A DNA stretch of 64,000 nucleotides from Ulota crispa (GCA_963920765.1 OY987243.1:35587060-35651059); one strand, 5' to 3'; shown: positions 23,840-37,313, counted from the first letter of the stretch. Notes: generated by a model from the sequence alone, not told the origin. Program-made: numbers and translations.

Positions 23840-24608
23840 TTAACTCTTAAACGCCCCAGAAGACCAAAACTGTCTTTGCATGATTTCAAAGGCTTGTTTG
23901 AGGCCTCGGATTTAATTTTTTGATCTTGCTATAAATTACAATTATGAAAGCATTCAAGTTGTACATGCTAATGGAGTAATGTTAAGGAAAGCCAAATGTT
24001 GTACAAGTGCCGCAAGAGATTTGATTGGGTGAAACACCATATGGGGAGTGCTAGCAAGCAGTGTTTTACAAGTTACAACCAATCAATATCCTTTACAAGC
24101 TTCCTTGTGTGTGCTATTTGCCTATTTGGTAGTGGGAAATTTGTTGGCAATAGTTCAAGCATGTTCTACATAGTCATTATGACAACCGTCACCAAGTGTG
24201 CTAGTTAGTGTTTTTTATGCAATAGCAATTTGAAGCCCTAAAACTTAACATAAAAAGAAGTACAATCTTCAATGATTTGCAAGTGTGTGCATTCACAAGT
24301 AATCCTACTACCCACCAAAATTGAAATGAATCAAGGGCTTATAGAATTTTGTAAAAATCATTAAATAGCATCTACTTTCCAAAAAATGAGATTTTGCCAT
24401 CACATGTTGTTTGATCAAATTTTATAATCTCTCATCTCCCACGGTCAATTATTCCCAAAATTTGCAAGCCATTCTCTAAATAAGTGTTGTACTATTTTCA
24501 ATGATCACGTTTTGTGGATCATTTGATTGACTAAGAGACAATGCATCAAAGTTGTAAGTCTCTCAAACCCTAATTTTGGTGAAAATGGTTTGGACACTTA
24601 GAGGTTAA
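23840..24608. mobile_element. TTAA element G
   Basis: Ends TTAA-CTCTTAAACGCCCC and GACACTTAGAGG-TTAA. The interior is homologous to element H. It shares its right TTAA with element F. Confidence 0.7.
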
Positions 24609-26176
24609 CCCATAAAGGACTCTAGAATTTTTGGAGCTTCTAGGAATTTGCTCTATCATGAACAAAAAGCCAACATTTTGATAAGTTGTATCAATTCTTT
24701 TTGAATTGTAACCATATAAAATCAAACTAGAATTGTTAAAGGTCACCTAGAAAAGAAAACACAATAATATATCAGATGAATTGAAAAATTATAATGTTTG
24801 ATCATGAGGGTGTTAAAACTGTGAAAGTAATTTGAAGTCTTTCAAATCTTCTTTTCACATGTCAAATTTAAAAACTTGGTCACCAAAAAAATATGAGGTT
24901 AAAGGGCTTAACATGCATAACCCCAATCAATTTATGACTTCTCAAAATCTACTCTACAATTTCTTTAACCCCTAAAGGACCATACCCCCTTTTTTAGAAA
25001 CATAGCAATTTTGGGCAGGTACCTATGATTGGAGCTTTTCATACTTTAGGCTGAAATTTTAATAGAATGTGGGGACAAGGTTTATCTTTCATATGCACTA
25101 AATTTCATGACATTTGGAATTATGAGTAAAACTTTTATGGCCTAATATGTTATTTTTTACATTTGTTGGACAGCCTAGGCAGATTTTTAAAACCATGTTT
25201 TTCAAAAAAAAAAATTTACTTGGTTTAGGAGAATTATGTGAAATATAGAAAGCTTTGAATCATTTTGTTTGGATCAACAAGATGAAATTTATAAGGATTT
25301 TTTGTTTGCAGGCAGTTATGGATTCTTTACTCCAAAATAAGCACTGAAGTCCTTTATTTTACTCAATTTTCAACATTTTGGAAAAGAAACAAATCCAAAG
25401 GACGAATGTTCTTTATGTCAACATTATGACCATTGGGATTGGCAATTTTCATTTCCATAATTAAATTCTTAACAATTTAGTATTTTGACTCATTCTCTAC
25501 TTCATTTTACTTACTAATTTTTTTCCATATGTTATACAATTCCAAATGATTTGAAACTTTTTTGATATGTACATTACTGAGGTGGGATAAGGAATTTAGA
25601 GAAGCACCACCCACATGGCCTTTTTTCCTTAGGAATTTCACCTTCTGAAGGGTAGCTGCCTGGTTTTTCACAAGACATTTTTGAATATTCAAACCATTCT
25701 AACTTCCAATCCACGTAGTGGAAAACTCTGAAATTTTTTCCACATTTTCTAAAACCATTCTTCTACAGGGTCCTATGGTCAGATATGCATAAAAATGTTT
25801 TTGTTTTCAAATTTGGTTGATGCTCTAAAAACAGCAATTTTGAAGAGATTTTGGTGAAAACTTTGCTTGGTCCTTTAGGGGTTAAATGAATTTCTAATGT
25901 GAATTTTTCTCAAAGATCTAGTGTATTTGAGGCTCATTCCCAAAAGCCCTCAACACTACATAAACTCAAGATTGCAACGAACACTTGTACATAAAATCTT
26001 GAATAGAAAAATCATAACCAATCATTTGCAAAATTGGATTGTTGAAGCTAAAACTAAACTTCAAAAGAAATTTTAAAAAATATAAATTATTAAAAAACAA
26101 TAATTTGGTAAGGTTTTATTTAACTTCAAAAATTGGTTGAGGACACATTCTGTCCTTAGGATCCTTTAGAGGTTAA
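24605..26176. mobile_element. TTAA element F with a nested element
   Basis: Ends TTAA-CCCATAAAGGACTC and GGATCCTTTAGAGG-TTAA. The interior aligns with element E, broken by the insert at 24965-25885. It shares TTAA junctions with G on the left and H on the right. Confidence 0.75.
24965..25885. mobile_element. TTAA element nested in F (element A subfamily)
   Basis: Ends TTAA-CCCCTAAAGGACCATAC and TTGGTCCTTTAGGGG-TTAA. It is a near full-length relative of element A. Element E, lacking the insert, reads continuously through the corresponding point. Confidence 0.8.
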
Positions 26177-26941
26177 CCCTTGAGCGCCCCAAAACCCCAT
26201 ATATTGCCTTCCCTAGTTTAAAGCCTTGTTTTGAGGCACGGAATCTCTTTTTGATCTTGCTACAAACTACAATTATGAAGGCATTTAAGTTGTCCATATC
26301 AATGGAGTAATGGTGAGGAAAGCCAAATTGTTGTACAAGCACTGCAAGAGCTTTGATTTGGTGAAACACCATATGAGGCAATGAGGGCGTGGTGGCAAGC
26401 AAAGTTTTATAGGCTGCAAATGGTCAATATCCCTTGCAAGCTTCCTTGTGTAAGCTTTAAGGTAGCAAGAAAGTTGTTGGCAAGGGTTCAAGCATGTTCT
26501 AGACCCTTTTATCATGGCAACCGTCACCGACTATGCCGGTCATTGTTTTCCGTGCAATAGCCATTTGAAGCCCTAAAACTTGACATAAAAAGAAGTGCAA
26601 TCTTCAATAATTTACAAGTGTGTGCATTCAAATCTAATCTTGTTGCTCACAAAATTTAAGATGAATCAAGGGCTAATATAATTTTGTAAAAATCATCAAA
26701 TAGCAACGACCTATCAAAAAATGATATTTTACCATCACATGTTGATTGATCAAATGTTATAACCTCCCATCTCCCACAGTCAATTGTTCTTAAAAATTGC
26801 AAGCCTTCTTTGTAGGTGTTCCGCTATTTTCAATAGTCACTTTTTATGAATCATACAATTGACTAAGATACAATGCATCAAAATTGCTAGTCTCCAAAAA
26901 CCCTGATTTTGGTGATATCGGCCTGGGCTCTCAGGGGTTAA
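26173..26941. mobile_element. TTAA element H
   Basis: Ends TTAA-CCCTTGAGCGCCCC and GGGCTCTCAGGGG-TTAA, 769 bp, interior like element G. After it the host sequence GGTCCTCTTTATGGAGGCC resumes, matching 17023 onward of unit 2 and 37951 onward of unit 4. Confidence 0.75.
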
Positions 26942-27141
26942 AGGCGTTAAGGTCCTCTTTATGGAGGCCATGGACTTAAAATTTTGGGTGCTCTCATGTA
27001 CCTTGCCAAAGTTGAAATTACTATCCAAGATATCGTATGATTAAATAACAATGTGCACATGATCTTGCGTGGCAACAAACTCCAGTTCATGACTTCAAGA
27101 CCAAGTTCCTCAACCCTTGAAGCATAATGTCAATTCAACCC

Positions 27142-28060
27142 TTAACCGTCTTTAGGGCCGCCTGCTTTCCGAGCTAGTAGTTCTTTTGGAAAAATTAATT
27201 GTTTCAGGTATTTTGGCAATTCAATCAAATGTAAAAAACACAATTCAACCGTACCAATGTAAACTGCACTCCTGAAAGATAAGTATGTAAATTTTTTGAA
27301 CCTATTTACTTATGATATGTGCTGCATTGGTTGAGTGCAAGGTGGTGCATTGGATTAAGTTTGGATTGTACAAGTTGAATGAATGGCTCCTATAAGCAAC
27401 TCTAGTAGAATTAGATTTTGAAATTGTGCATTTTTCTCATGTGTGATATGTTGAAGGGCTTGAACTTAAGATTTTGGGAAAAAGTTGTACCATTTGCTAT
27501 ATTCAATGAAGGAAAGGCATGGGTGGTTAGGGTGCAAAAATTGTGGAAAAGATCATGAAATTTTGATCATTTTTTAGAAAAATGAGATTTGCATGGTTAG
27601 AAAATCCAACATGATAAGTTACTTGAATAGTATTAATCTACGACCATGTGTTTTTTCAAAAGAAGTGTGATACTATATATGTAATTTTGACTATGCAACG
27701 CTAAAAGGATTGAAAAGCTCAAGTAGGGGGTACAAAGCCAAAGAATAATTGGTTTGGCTGTTGTCATGGCACTATTTACTTGGTCCCTAAAGACATCAAG
27801 TGACGTCATCCTCTTGTTGGTGTTTTAAAGAGTGACTTGTACTAAACACTCAAATTTTTCAATACCCCTTCTGATGAATCACTCTTTCTACAACAAGATG
27901 TAATTCCAAACTTTTATCAAACAAGTGTGTGTACAAATAGACTTCATTCCTTACGTGTTTGTAATTGGTCAACCCATGATCCAAAATTGACAATACACCT
28001 TAAATTTCATTTCAAAACCTAGAAAGGCAGTTTCTACCTCCTCCGGCCCTAAGGGGTTAA
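27142..28060. mobile_element. TTAA element W
   Basis: Ends TTAA-CCGTCTTTAGGGCCG and CGGCCCTAAGGGG-TTAA (919 bp). In units 2 and 4 the flanks (CAATTC... and TTGCAATRA) are joined without it near 17250 and 38755. Confidence 0.7.
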
Positions 28061-28085
28061 TTGCAATGAATAATAATTTTGGGTG

Positions 28086-28895
28086 CTAGTACCTAGTGAC
28101 TGGTGGTAATACAAGCGCGCCGCCAACTAAAATGGCAGTAGAGACGCCTCTTGCAATGTCGTGTTTGCTGCTGCCAGGGACGGAGACGAGGAAGCCAAGG
28201 AGTCGATCAGGCAGGTTCACAGCACCACAGAGGCCACACTCAGCTTAAGCTTACTGTAATTGCTATTTGGCTGTTTAAAGTTTGCGTTTCCTTCGCAAAG
28301 ATGTACAGCAACTATTGCAGGAGGTGTGGGGTGCGGGGACGCGTCTCGCTCCCACAGCAGTAAGCTTATGCTGATTAACTGAGTTAATTCGGGTGCTTGA
28401 AGTGGTTGTCTATCAGGTCGCGGGTGGCCGATCTCACAATTGCGGCTCCGCTCAGTAACAGAGTGACAGAAGAGTAGCTAGTGAGGAATTGGGCCGCTGC
28501 GGTTGACAGTGGAGTTTGCGATCGCGGTTGTAGGCAGCAAAACAAGGTCGGTACTTGTGATTGGTTGAATTTCGCACTTAGGGTTTGCTTTTTATTCACT
28601 TCATTGTGAGCTTGAGCTGGAAGGGTTGTGTGGCTGAGTCCTAGGATATAAGGAGTCTTGTAGCCCCTATTTTGTGTTCCCTCAAGACTCTCCAAGTTTT
28701 CAGCAACATTGATTTTTAACCTCTTTTGAGGCCCATTTGCTTGGGATGAAAGTGATTTTTGCCTCGAGCTCTTTTCTCCTCATTAATCCTCGTAAATCGG
28801 TTTGTCCCTTCTGTTCAGTGCGTTTGGTTGCTCATTCCAATAACCCCAATCCTGGAGGCGAAGTGAGATCATCCGAGACCATCCTGCAAGCAATT
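28086..28895 (+). promoter_or_regulatory. 5' block of SINA copy 3
   Basis: Aligns with the 5' blocks of copies 2 and 4 and, from about 28280, with copy 1. It keeps the single TTAA (28375-28378) that is the unfilled equivalent of element D's target. No TATA-like string at the position used in copy 2. Confidence 0.5.
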
Positions 28896-30186
28896 ATGGC
28901 TCCAACAATGCCGAGCATGTTACTAAATTCAGGACAAGCTTCGGAGGATCAGAGCATAAGATCTTATCCAGATGGCCTCCTTGATTGTCCTGTTTGCAAG
29001 GAGCCCTTCTCTCCACCCGTGTACCAGGTACTTTTCATACTACCATACCTTCTACAAGTAATAACCTAAAAAGAGCATGTTCTCTGTAGAGTTAACCACC
29101 ACCACGCATTGGGTATGGAGAGTACGGTTATACAATGCTCGTCTTCTTTGTTTCTCATGAAATGGCTTCACTTTTGTATTACCTAACCATAACATGTGAT
29201 TCCTAAGCTTGAAAATGTCAACTTACAATGGAGTGGCAAACACACTTACACGTCTATAACTCTTGCGTAGATTTGTAAGTTTACTTCAACAATCTTTGTA
29301 ATGGTGGATGCTTGAAAGCTATGGTATGTGAGAAGGGATCATAGAAGGTAGCTTTGCTTGTATTACTCTTCACATTCATTAAACTCACTTTGAACAAAGA
29401 TCCATGTATCAAATTTGACCATACTTTTCCATGGTTCTCAAGTGATGGCACTAAATGCTGTTGTTTTGTGGGGGCGTGCAGTGCGCAAATGGCCACTCTG
29501 TTTGTTCATCTTATTGTCAGAAGAACTCCCAACAAACATGCCCATCATGCTCTCAACCCACTGGTAAAATCCGATCCTTAATGGTGGAGAAGATCATGGA
29601 GTCACTGCGAGTCCCTTGCAAGCATGCTCCTCATGGCTGCAATGAAATGTTCCATTACAGCATGAGAACCGAGGGGAGAAGGCATGAAGAGAAAACATGC
29701 GAGCATCAACCTTTCCCTTGTGCATATTCATCATGCCCGCATAAATGTTCGATCTCTGCATTACCCTCCCATTTGGAAACAGCTCATTGGGTGCGAAAAG
29801 TTTACCTCGACTCTGGAAGATGTGCAAAATTTCTACTGTCAGAAAGGAATCATATCATGAATGGTTTCATGATGGTGGGTTTAAATCCCCGTTTAGGTCA
29901 CGGTGGGCTGATGCTTGTTCATTGTGAGCAGCATGATTTAGGAGGAATTTTCTTCTGCTCCACAATCATTGGAACATCTCAATTGTACAACCTTAAAGTA
30001 AAGCGCAGAGGTGGGACTTCTGTGTACACCATCGAAGCTTCAGCTCCCTAAATTCAAAAGGTTCTCTTCAATCAAAAGGATGTCGAAAAATCTTGTATTC
30101 CTTACGACAGGCTCCTTGTTGATGATGTCGGTAAACACAGGGAGTATTATCACTATGATGTGGAACTTGAGTTACGGGGGTCCTAG
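28896..30186 (+). pseudogene. SINA-like copy 3, one premature stop
   Basis: Exons 28896-29027 and 29482-30186 show the same structure as copies 1 and 4. The RING (C31, C34 in exon 1, then CANGHSVC...C and CPSC in exon 2) and the SIAH zinc finger are intact. At 30049-30051 the codon aligned with TAC in copy 4 is TAA, so translation would end after 233 residues, 44 codons before the usual stop. Beyond it the frame stays open to TAG at 30184-30186 and still reads IQKVLFNQKDVEK and DDVGKHREY, as in copy 4. The lost part is the last strands of the TRAF-like domain, so dimerisation or substrate binding would probably fail. It may still give a truncated RING protein. It is either recently inactivated or a base-calling error. 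Confidence 0.8.
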
Positions 30187-30803
30187 AATTGCCTTTCCTT
30201 TTCCATAGGAACATCTGGAAGCAGTTCAGAGAGCTCTGTTGACGAAATATATGTCGGTGAACCATTGTGTGTGTCACCGCTTTCAGGCTTGCAATAGGTT
30301 GGTACAAGTAACGTGTGGGAGTACTGGCATATAACAAGCCCTTGTTTATATACGCATACTCTGATACTGTAAATCTGTAATCCTGCATCTTCGCTAACCG
30401 ATGGTGTATTGCATTATGCCCTCCATATAATACACAAAAGGATGGTTTAGGAGAAGATCATATGAAGTGGTGCGTGTAGCATTTGATTTTGAAGTTCTTG
30501 CTTGTATTTGTGTTATTTCAGTAACAATTTAGTTGTCCTCTCAAGTTTGAAATGTTACTTTAAGATTGTTGATAATAAGACCTAGAAAATAGATGCATCC
30601 TAAATTTATGTGGTTATTTTTAAGTCCCCTAAGACGTTTTAAAGGATTAGCAGTGAGTGGTTTTTGTTGTTTCTACAAACTCATACAGGTGCCTATTGGT
30701 TGGTGACATTGAAAACTCATAGTGAAATTTCTTAAATGTTTACAAAACAAAAATCATGTCGTGTTGGATTCAACTTCCTCGTCACAGACTTTGTTGAAAA
30801 ATA

Positions 30804-31374
30804 CTCCTTCTGTCCCTCTAAAAACGTCCAAAAAGCTTCATTGCAAAAGATTAACTGTGCTTTTAGTCTTTGCGCTAGTGACACATGCATTCTAGAATTA
30901 AAATATCGTCTATTGGAAAATCTCCAGTTCTTGTGTTGTCGTTAAAGCACCCAAATTCCATGTATAAAGTACCATATTTGTGCATAGTTTGTGAATGCTG
31001 CTAGCTCCTCATTATTTTTGTCTTTGTGCTAATGACACATGCATTCTAGATCCAATATATCATCTACCAATTGTGTGCAAAATTTCCAGCCGTGATGTTG
31101 TTTAAGCACCCAAGTTCCATGCAAAAAGTACCATATTTGTGCATCATGTCAGTTTCTCATTATTGGTGATTTGAAGATTAGTAACAATAATTGTACCTCA
31201 TATGGGCAAGACCAAGCTTGCTAGGAGTGGAATGCTCTCTAATCCCTTAACTTTTCCCCATGAGATCATTGAACATGACAAACACTTTCTTAGTGTTTGA
31301 AATCAACAAAAGGGATCTTTTTAATGGTGCAAGAAATGTGTCTAATTTGGACGTTTTTAGAGAGACAGTTGGAG
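30804..31374. mobile_element. Stowaway-like MITE
   Basis: Flanked by TA (30802-30803 and 31375-31376). Ends CTCCTTCTGTCCCTCTAAAA and TTTTTAGAGAGACAGTTGGAG match the CTCCCTCCGTCCC pattern typical of plant Stowaway elements. Unit 1 lacks it. A 571-bp length is long for this group; the centre contains two partial copies of ACACATGCATTCTAGA, hinting at an internal duplication. Confidence 0.75.
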
Positions 31375-31584
31375 TATCATTAAGGATTCAAAAGTGTTCC
31401 TAACATCCTTTAACAGAAATCAGCACTTGGAAATATGATTTATGGGGGCCATCTTGGGCTGCTCTTTCATGTTATTTAGTGTATTAATCTGGGGCAATAC
31501 CCTACTTAATTACTGCCTTATCCCTTTCGTCTCCAAAAAAATCGTTGCCACGCACTCATGCTATATGAAATGTTTGGAAGGATA

Positions 31585-32477
31585 TTAACCCATAAAGGAC
31601 CGCCCACTTGTCCGGGGACAAATGAGATTTTGGGCAGGGTCAAGCTATTACCATTTATGCTTGATTTCTATATTTATTCAAAGGTAGAATTTGACAAGAG
31701 CTATGTGGGGAATAAATTTTATTAAATTTTGATATATGGTTTAAAGGTTATAAGGGTAAATATGTGAATTTTAGTTAGAGAGGCAGCTTGAGTATGTCAT
31801 TTTTTGTTAACTTTTCTCAAAGGGAACCAATGAAGGGATGACCCTTCAATGGAATCTATCCAAAGCAATAGTGTACTAAATAAATACATCCTTGTACTTG
31901 ATAAATACATTAACCTTTGAATTGCAATAGCTATTAGAGATTTGGATTTTATTCCAATTTTTCTTTTTGTGATTGTCAACAAAGCTAAACTCTTCCAATC
32001 CATTTCTTGGATTTTCATTTTCTTTAATATATATTCAAAAAGATTGGTTGGCAAAAAACATTAGTGTAATGTGAATCTCAAGTATGTGTTTGCAATGCAA
32101 GGCCATGGAAGGTGTGTTCCATGTCTTGGTTGGTCACAAAAACTTGTAGAGATATGCCTAACATGATCAAGAACATGTCAGACAAATCTCTTTAGCCCCT
32201 ATAGTGCAAAAATTGATCACCACATGTGGTCAAAGGCACCTAAAAAATTTAGGTAGGGGTAAAAAAAACTTTATGTATTACCTTCAGATGATCATATCTC
32301 TCAATTTGTACGGTCAAATTCACAAAATTTTCATGTTATGTTCTTGAATGATTCTACCACAATGTCCTATGATTGGAATATACTTTTTTGGAAAAGATAA
32401 TTTTTGAGATCAAATCACTAAAAAAGACAGTTTTGAGTGTTTTTTGAGAAAAAATGTGCTTGTCCTTTAAGGGTTAA
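31585..32477. mobile_element. TTAA element K
   Basis: Ends TTAA-CCCATAAAGGACCGCCC and TTGTCCTTTAAGGG-TTAA (893 bp). The empty forms are at 7999-8002 (unit 1) and 22172-22175 (unit 2), where the flanks GACAT...TTAA...GGAATGCAGC are joined with a single TTAA. Confidence 0.85.
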
Positions 32478-32956
32478 GCGGAATGCAGCAAATTAGCGAA
32501 GCCACACCTGAGCTTGTATATCACAAAGAAGTGGTGACAAGCTTCATATGCTTTGATTGTGTTTCTAAAGTTAGAAATTCATGGCACGTCATGTGCATAT
32601 ATGTTAAGGATAATGGTTCACTTGGGGTTGTATTGTGTAAGCGGGTAAACATTTTGAATATAATATGTCATATGTAACTACTCATGTATTATCCAAAGTC
32701 CATAATCAAAAATCTTGGTTTACAAAACACTTGGATATGTTCAACATAGAGAGACATATTCAAATTTGAAGATATGAACAAAACAAAGAACGTTCAAAAT
32801 TACATGAATAGACAAAGAAAGTTCTAAATTTTAGGAATAGTTCATAAGTAGTTAAATATGATATATTAGTATAACTCATCTTGTAAAGAGATCATCTTTG
32901 CACATGAAAAATGTCCTATTCAATGTTCATCCATAAAGTGTACCTTTGGATTCTTA

Positions 32957-33873
32957 TTAACCCCTAAATATTTTTTGTGTTTAGAGGCCCAAAACTGCTT
33001 CAAAATATTAGTCCCCAAACCAAGGTCAAAATCTTTATTGAAACTTATTTTTTAACAAATCAAGCCGTAGGATCCTTTGGTTGACTTGCACAAGTACATT
33101 GTTCCAAAATTTCAGAATGAATGTCCCCACCAATTGCAAGATCAATGTGTCTAAATTTCAAAATATAGGTTTTTCTAGTCTTTCCAAATGGTGAAGTTTT
33201 GATTTTCAAACTTTTTACAAAAAAACACATATGTTGTATTTCTTGTGCAATTTTGGCAACATGTTGGAAAATGGGTTGAAAACATATATAAAAAAATTTA
33301 ACCAAAAAAATATTTGGATTCATTTTTACAAAAATTGTAAAGTGAAAGGTATTGACAAATGAAAGATACAACTAATATGCTAATAAGTTTTGGAAGAATT
33401 TGAAAATTGTTAATCCCAATGGTGAGAATGCTCTAATTGACAATTAGTAGCTTTAATTTTCATTTTCATTTGTAATTTTTCAAAATTGAGAGTAAAAGAT
33501 AACTGCATATGTTTTTTCTATCCTCTTCCAACCTTCATTGCCCGCAAAAGAAAACTCCTTTTAACTCTTACCTCATTATTTGGAATTGAGTGATTCAATT
33601 TTTTGAGTAAGTATCAATCTATACAATTCTATAAAAAAAAATTAAAAAAATAGAATATATTTTTTGCTACCCGGTCTGACATTGAAATTGAAAAAACCTT
33701 ATAACTTTTACAATACTAATCCAAATGACATGAAATAAAGCTTCACATGTAGGTTATGATGAGTAGCATCCATCCTAAAAATTTCATGAAAAATTTCCAA
33801 ATTATGAAGTCAATAGAGCCTGCCCGAGTTCTCATAAAGCCTAAAGTGGGTTCCATGGGCCGTTAGGGGTTAA
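32957..33873. mobile_element. TTAA element L
   Basis: Ends TTAA-CCCCTAAATATTTTT and GGCCGTTAGGGG-TTAA (917 bp). In unit 1 the flanks are contiguous near 8868 (GATTCCTATAAGTTCTTTTG). Confidence 0.75.
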
Positions 33874-34296
33874 GTTAGTTCTTTTGTCTTCTCTCACAAC
33901 CATCCAGTTGTTTTACCATCCAGTCTACGGTATCATGATTTCTCTCAAAAGTATTTCAATTGGTTCAATAGATTCAACAAGGTCACCAAAGTTGTCAATA
34001 GTCAATAGTTTGCTTTACAATGTCGCGTCACAATGAAATTCACTCTCATTCATGTCACAATTAAATAAATTTCAATCAAATATACAAAAATAAATCATGC
34101 TTAAGTCTATAAAGATTTATAATATTGAAATTACAAAATACATTAAATAATCTATGGATGATAATAAGCGCTTGAGAGCTTAACCTAGAGCAGCAAAGTT
34201 GAAGACTTGAAGGTAAATTCTCAGTAGATCATTGAACGCAAAATGGTAAGTGGAATTTTGTCCTACTTTATTAGATGTATGTTCACACATATGGTC

Positions 34297-34545
34297 TTAA
34301 CCCCTGAGCGCCCCAGGGGTCAAAATATGGTCTCTCAATATTTAGCAATTTGTTGTCTTTGACTAATATAATCTTTTGATCTGTGCCATGAAAATTTATC
34401 AAATTTTTCCTACATTTGCGTACATGAAGCCTTGTGCAATATCAAAGGCTAACTCTTCCAAATGTTGTTTTTGAACTTGCGGTGCCAGATCATTTGCAAT
34501 GAGGTCCAAAATGACATGAATTTGGGCTGGGCACTCAGGGGTCAA
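34297..34545. mobile_element. TTAA element I, short form
   Basis: Ends TTAA-CCCCTGAGCGCCCC and GGGCACTCAGGGG-TCAA, 249 bp; the right target copy has one mutation. The unfilled site is TATGGCTTTAAGATGCATTC at 9613-9632. Its termini belong with G and H, so it looks like an internally deleted member. Confidence 0.8.
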
Positions 34546-35040
34546 GATTCGTTCCACAAAATGCATTAGGTAATCATGTTTTTTCAAAAGATGTATTTTT
34601 GATGTATTTTCCCATTTATAGTAACCAATGGGATCCTTCCGTATGATCTCAAAAGATGAAAATAATCATGTGGGACCCTTTAGGTTGTGGGTTTTGAAAC
34701 GTTTTTTCCTTTTTGTTTATATATATATAGTTCACTTTCACTCAGTTGACACTTTTTGCCAATGAGATTGTAATTTATGGTGACGGATTTGGAACAATGT
34801 TCAAGGAAAATGGAACAGTCAATGTCCATAACAATGATAATGAGAATGGAACATGAGGGGAGGATTTTTTTAACAATTACTTTGTTAAAAAATGATATGA
34901 TTTTTTAAGAGAATATTTGATAATATTTTTTTCCTTTTTAGAGGAAGAAATCATCAAATTGTTCCATAATTAATTGCTCTTTCTGGATGACTGTGAACTG
35001 TTTTACATGCAAAGAATGAGTTTTCATCTCAGGGAAGTCA

Positions 35041-36919
35041 CCGCCCCTTACGATTAGATATGACGTGCAATAATGAGATATTTAAAGGGGGTATTTATCT
35101 TCTTTGAGGTAGCTTTTTCCTCCATATCTTTAGATAAATAGCTACTTTCATGTATTTTAAGGTGTCCTATGTTTATTTCTAAATGGTTAAAGAAGCTAAT
35201 TTTTAGCATCTTATAATTTTTAGAAATTGCAAAGTACCTAAACTTAATGCAGAAATGCAACAAAGTTTTTACACTAAATCCTTATTCTCCATGTGAAATA
35301 TTACAAAAAAGAATTGAACCTAACTCCAGAATCCACCACTGTTAACCTCCCGCAACATGCACCAGAATTTTGAACATCAAAAGAACCCCAATTTTTTTGA
35401 AACAATCAGACAATTTCAACTTGTAAACCCTAAGCAAACCTTGCAAAAGTAAAACAAAAATGTTAAAACTCTCAAACACCTTGAATTGCCTCGATGATGC
35501 TTGCAAAATGCATGGTGAGGTCAATTCCAATAAGAAGAGAACACAAAGACCATGAATTGCAAAGCGCCCAAAATTGCCACTTTCATGCTTGTAGTAAGCA
35601 CATTGCACAAAAATTTGGAAGGACAATAACACAAATAGCAAAAAGCAAAAAGCGTCACTTCAAGGCTTGCAAATTGCGCAATCAAAGAATTCAAGAACAA
35701 AACTAACACATAAGCTTACAGCAAATAAGCAAATTAAATAGCATGCATGAATCCAAATTGCTTGAACCCTCAACAATAGTACAAACCAAAGGTGCATGCA
35801 AGAAACCAAAGACCTCAAGCCCTCAACAACAGAAGGTTATTAGTGTTTCCAAAGTTTATAACCCTATTCTTGCTGACAATGCTAGCATCCTTGCCACATG
35901 TCCAATGAAACCTTAAATCCTAAAACATTTCCATTTACTACATTCAGATGCTAAATAGAAAGTGCAATATTTTCATCCAAACTGGTCATACAATTATAAT
36001 CAAACTCATCCTACTAAGCACTATATATTATGGGAGTCCTATTTTTCCTACCCTATTTTTTTCTTCAATATACTAATGTGGAAGTATTATTCACTACCCT
36101 ATTTAACATATAATAAAGCAAGAAACACATTTCCAATACTATGACAGATCTAATGAAAATACAATTTTATTTTCCAATGAATAAAATTGATCCTATTTTT
36201 TATCTCACCTAGTTTTCTAAAATTTCAATGATCACCCCAAAGTTTTCATCCATATTATGTATATGGCGTCCATGACCATGCACGTAAATAGCTTTTCTAC
36301 TTGAGCAAGAATCACTTTTGCACTATCTAAATTAAATGTAAAAAAAAGTGAAGGCCCATGTGGATTGAACATTTGAACGCATTTGGGTGAGAAGAATTTT
36401 TTTTTTCCTTGGTGCGGGTCTACCAGCAAGGCTCTAAGATATGTTCTTCACAAAACTCAAGCTACAGGCCCATTCAAAAATATGAAGAAAAAATAGCGTC
36501 ACAAAGTTGGATGTTGTTCAATGTTCCAAATCGGGGTGCTTGTCCCGCATTAGAAAAATAATATGTTGTTGTTTGTAACCAATCAATTAGTTAGTCTGGG
36601 ACCTTTGGCAAAAAAAACAATATGATATTCATGTCATGTGGAGTCATATTATATGAGAAACAAGTTGTCCTTAAGTTTCTTTGAGATAGTACCTCTTTCA
36701 TCATAAACTTTTGGTTTTTATAACCCACATTTTTATTAAATTCATTCTTGCAATACTAGTTTTTGCTTTTAGGAAAATTTGGTCACAATCAACAAGTGTA
36801 AATACTTGCAACCTAATTTTGAACTTTAAAAAAAAAATCTTGTGTGGCCAAATCTGCACCATTAATTATTATCATATGGCTTGAGAAGCTGCTGATCCAA
36901 AATGGAAAAAAAATCCTTG
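35041..36919. other. spacer between SINA units 3 and 4
   Basis: Mostly AT-rich DNA without a recognisable gene. Positions 36280-36440 match the flanks of the old element at 10189-11392 and supply its unfilled site. Short frames near 35494-35709 on both strands have no family signal. Confidence 0.35.
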
Positions 36920-37313
36920 ACTATTAGTATTAGGTGCTTCTACCTTAGCAATTACTTTGCACTTGAGGCAACAAAAGCCAAACATTAGGAAAAATTTCAG
37001 CCCTCCAGAAGGCCTCTAACTCCACATTAGGGATGTGCATATAGAGAAAAAGCTGCCATTTTTGAATGTCAGAAATGGCAGATTCTGACATTTGCAAGTA
37101 GTCAAATCATGTGTCACGGTGGTTTTAATATTTAATTTTTTTTATTTTTATTTTTTATTTTTCTACCTCTGTTATGTAGCGCGGCACGATTTTTTAAGGG
37201 CCTTTTGGAGGGCTCAAAATTTTGCTAATGATAATTAAAGTTTTTGAGTATTTTCATTAATTGAGAGCCTTCAGCCTTACCAGTTGAATCAATGTTCTCC
37301 TAAATTGCCCTCT
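36920..37313. repeat. start of SINA unit 4, 5' flank
   Basis: TATTAGGTGCTTCTACCTTA and the following sequence align with about 23690 of unit 3 and, more weakly, 16570 of unit 2. An extra stretch near 37030-37200 has no match in the other units. Confidence 0.4.

Larger units (their letters stand above)
30187..35040. repeat. 3' flank of SINA unit 3
   Basis: Aligns with unit 1 from 7178 to about 10080. It has been enlarged by a Stowaway-like MITE (30804-31374) and TTAA elements K, L and I. No gene is seen. Confidence 0.55.
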
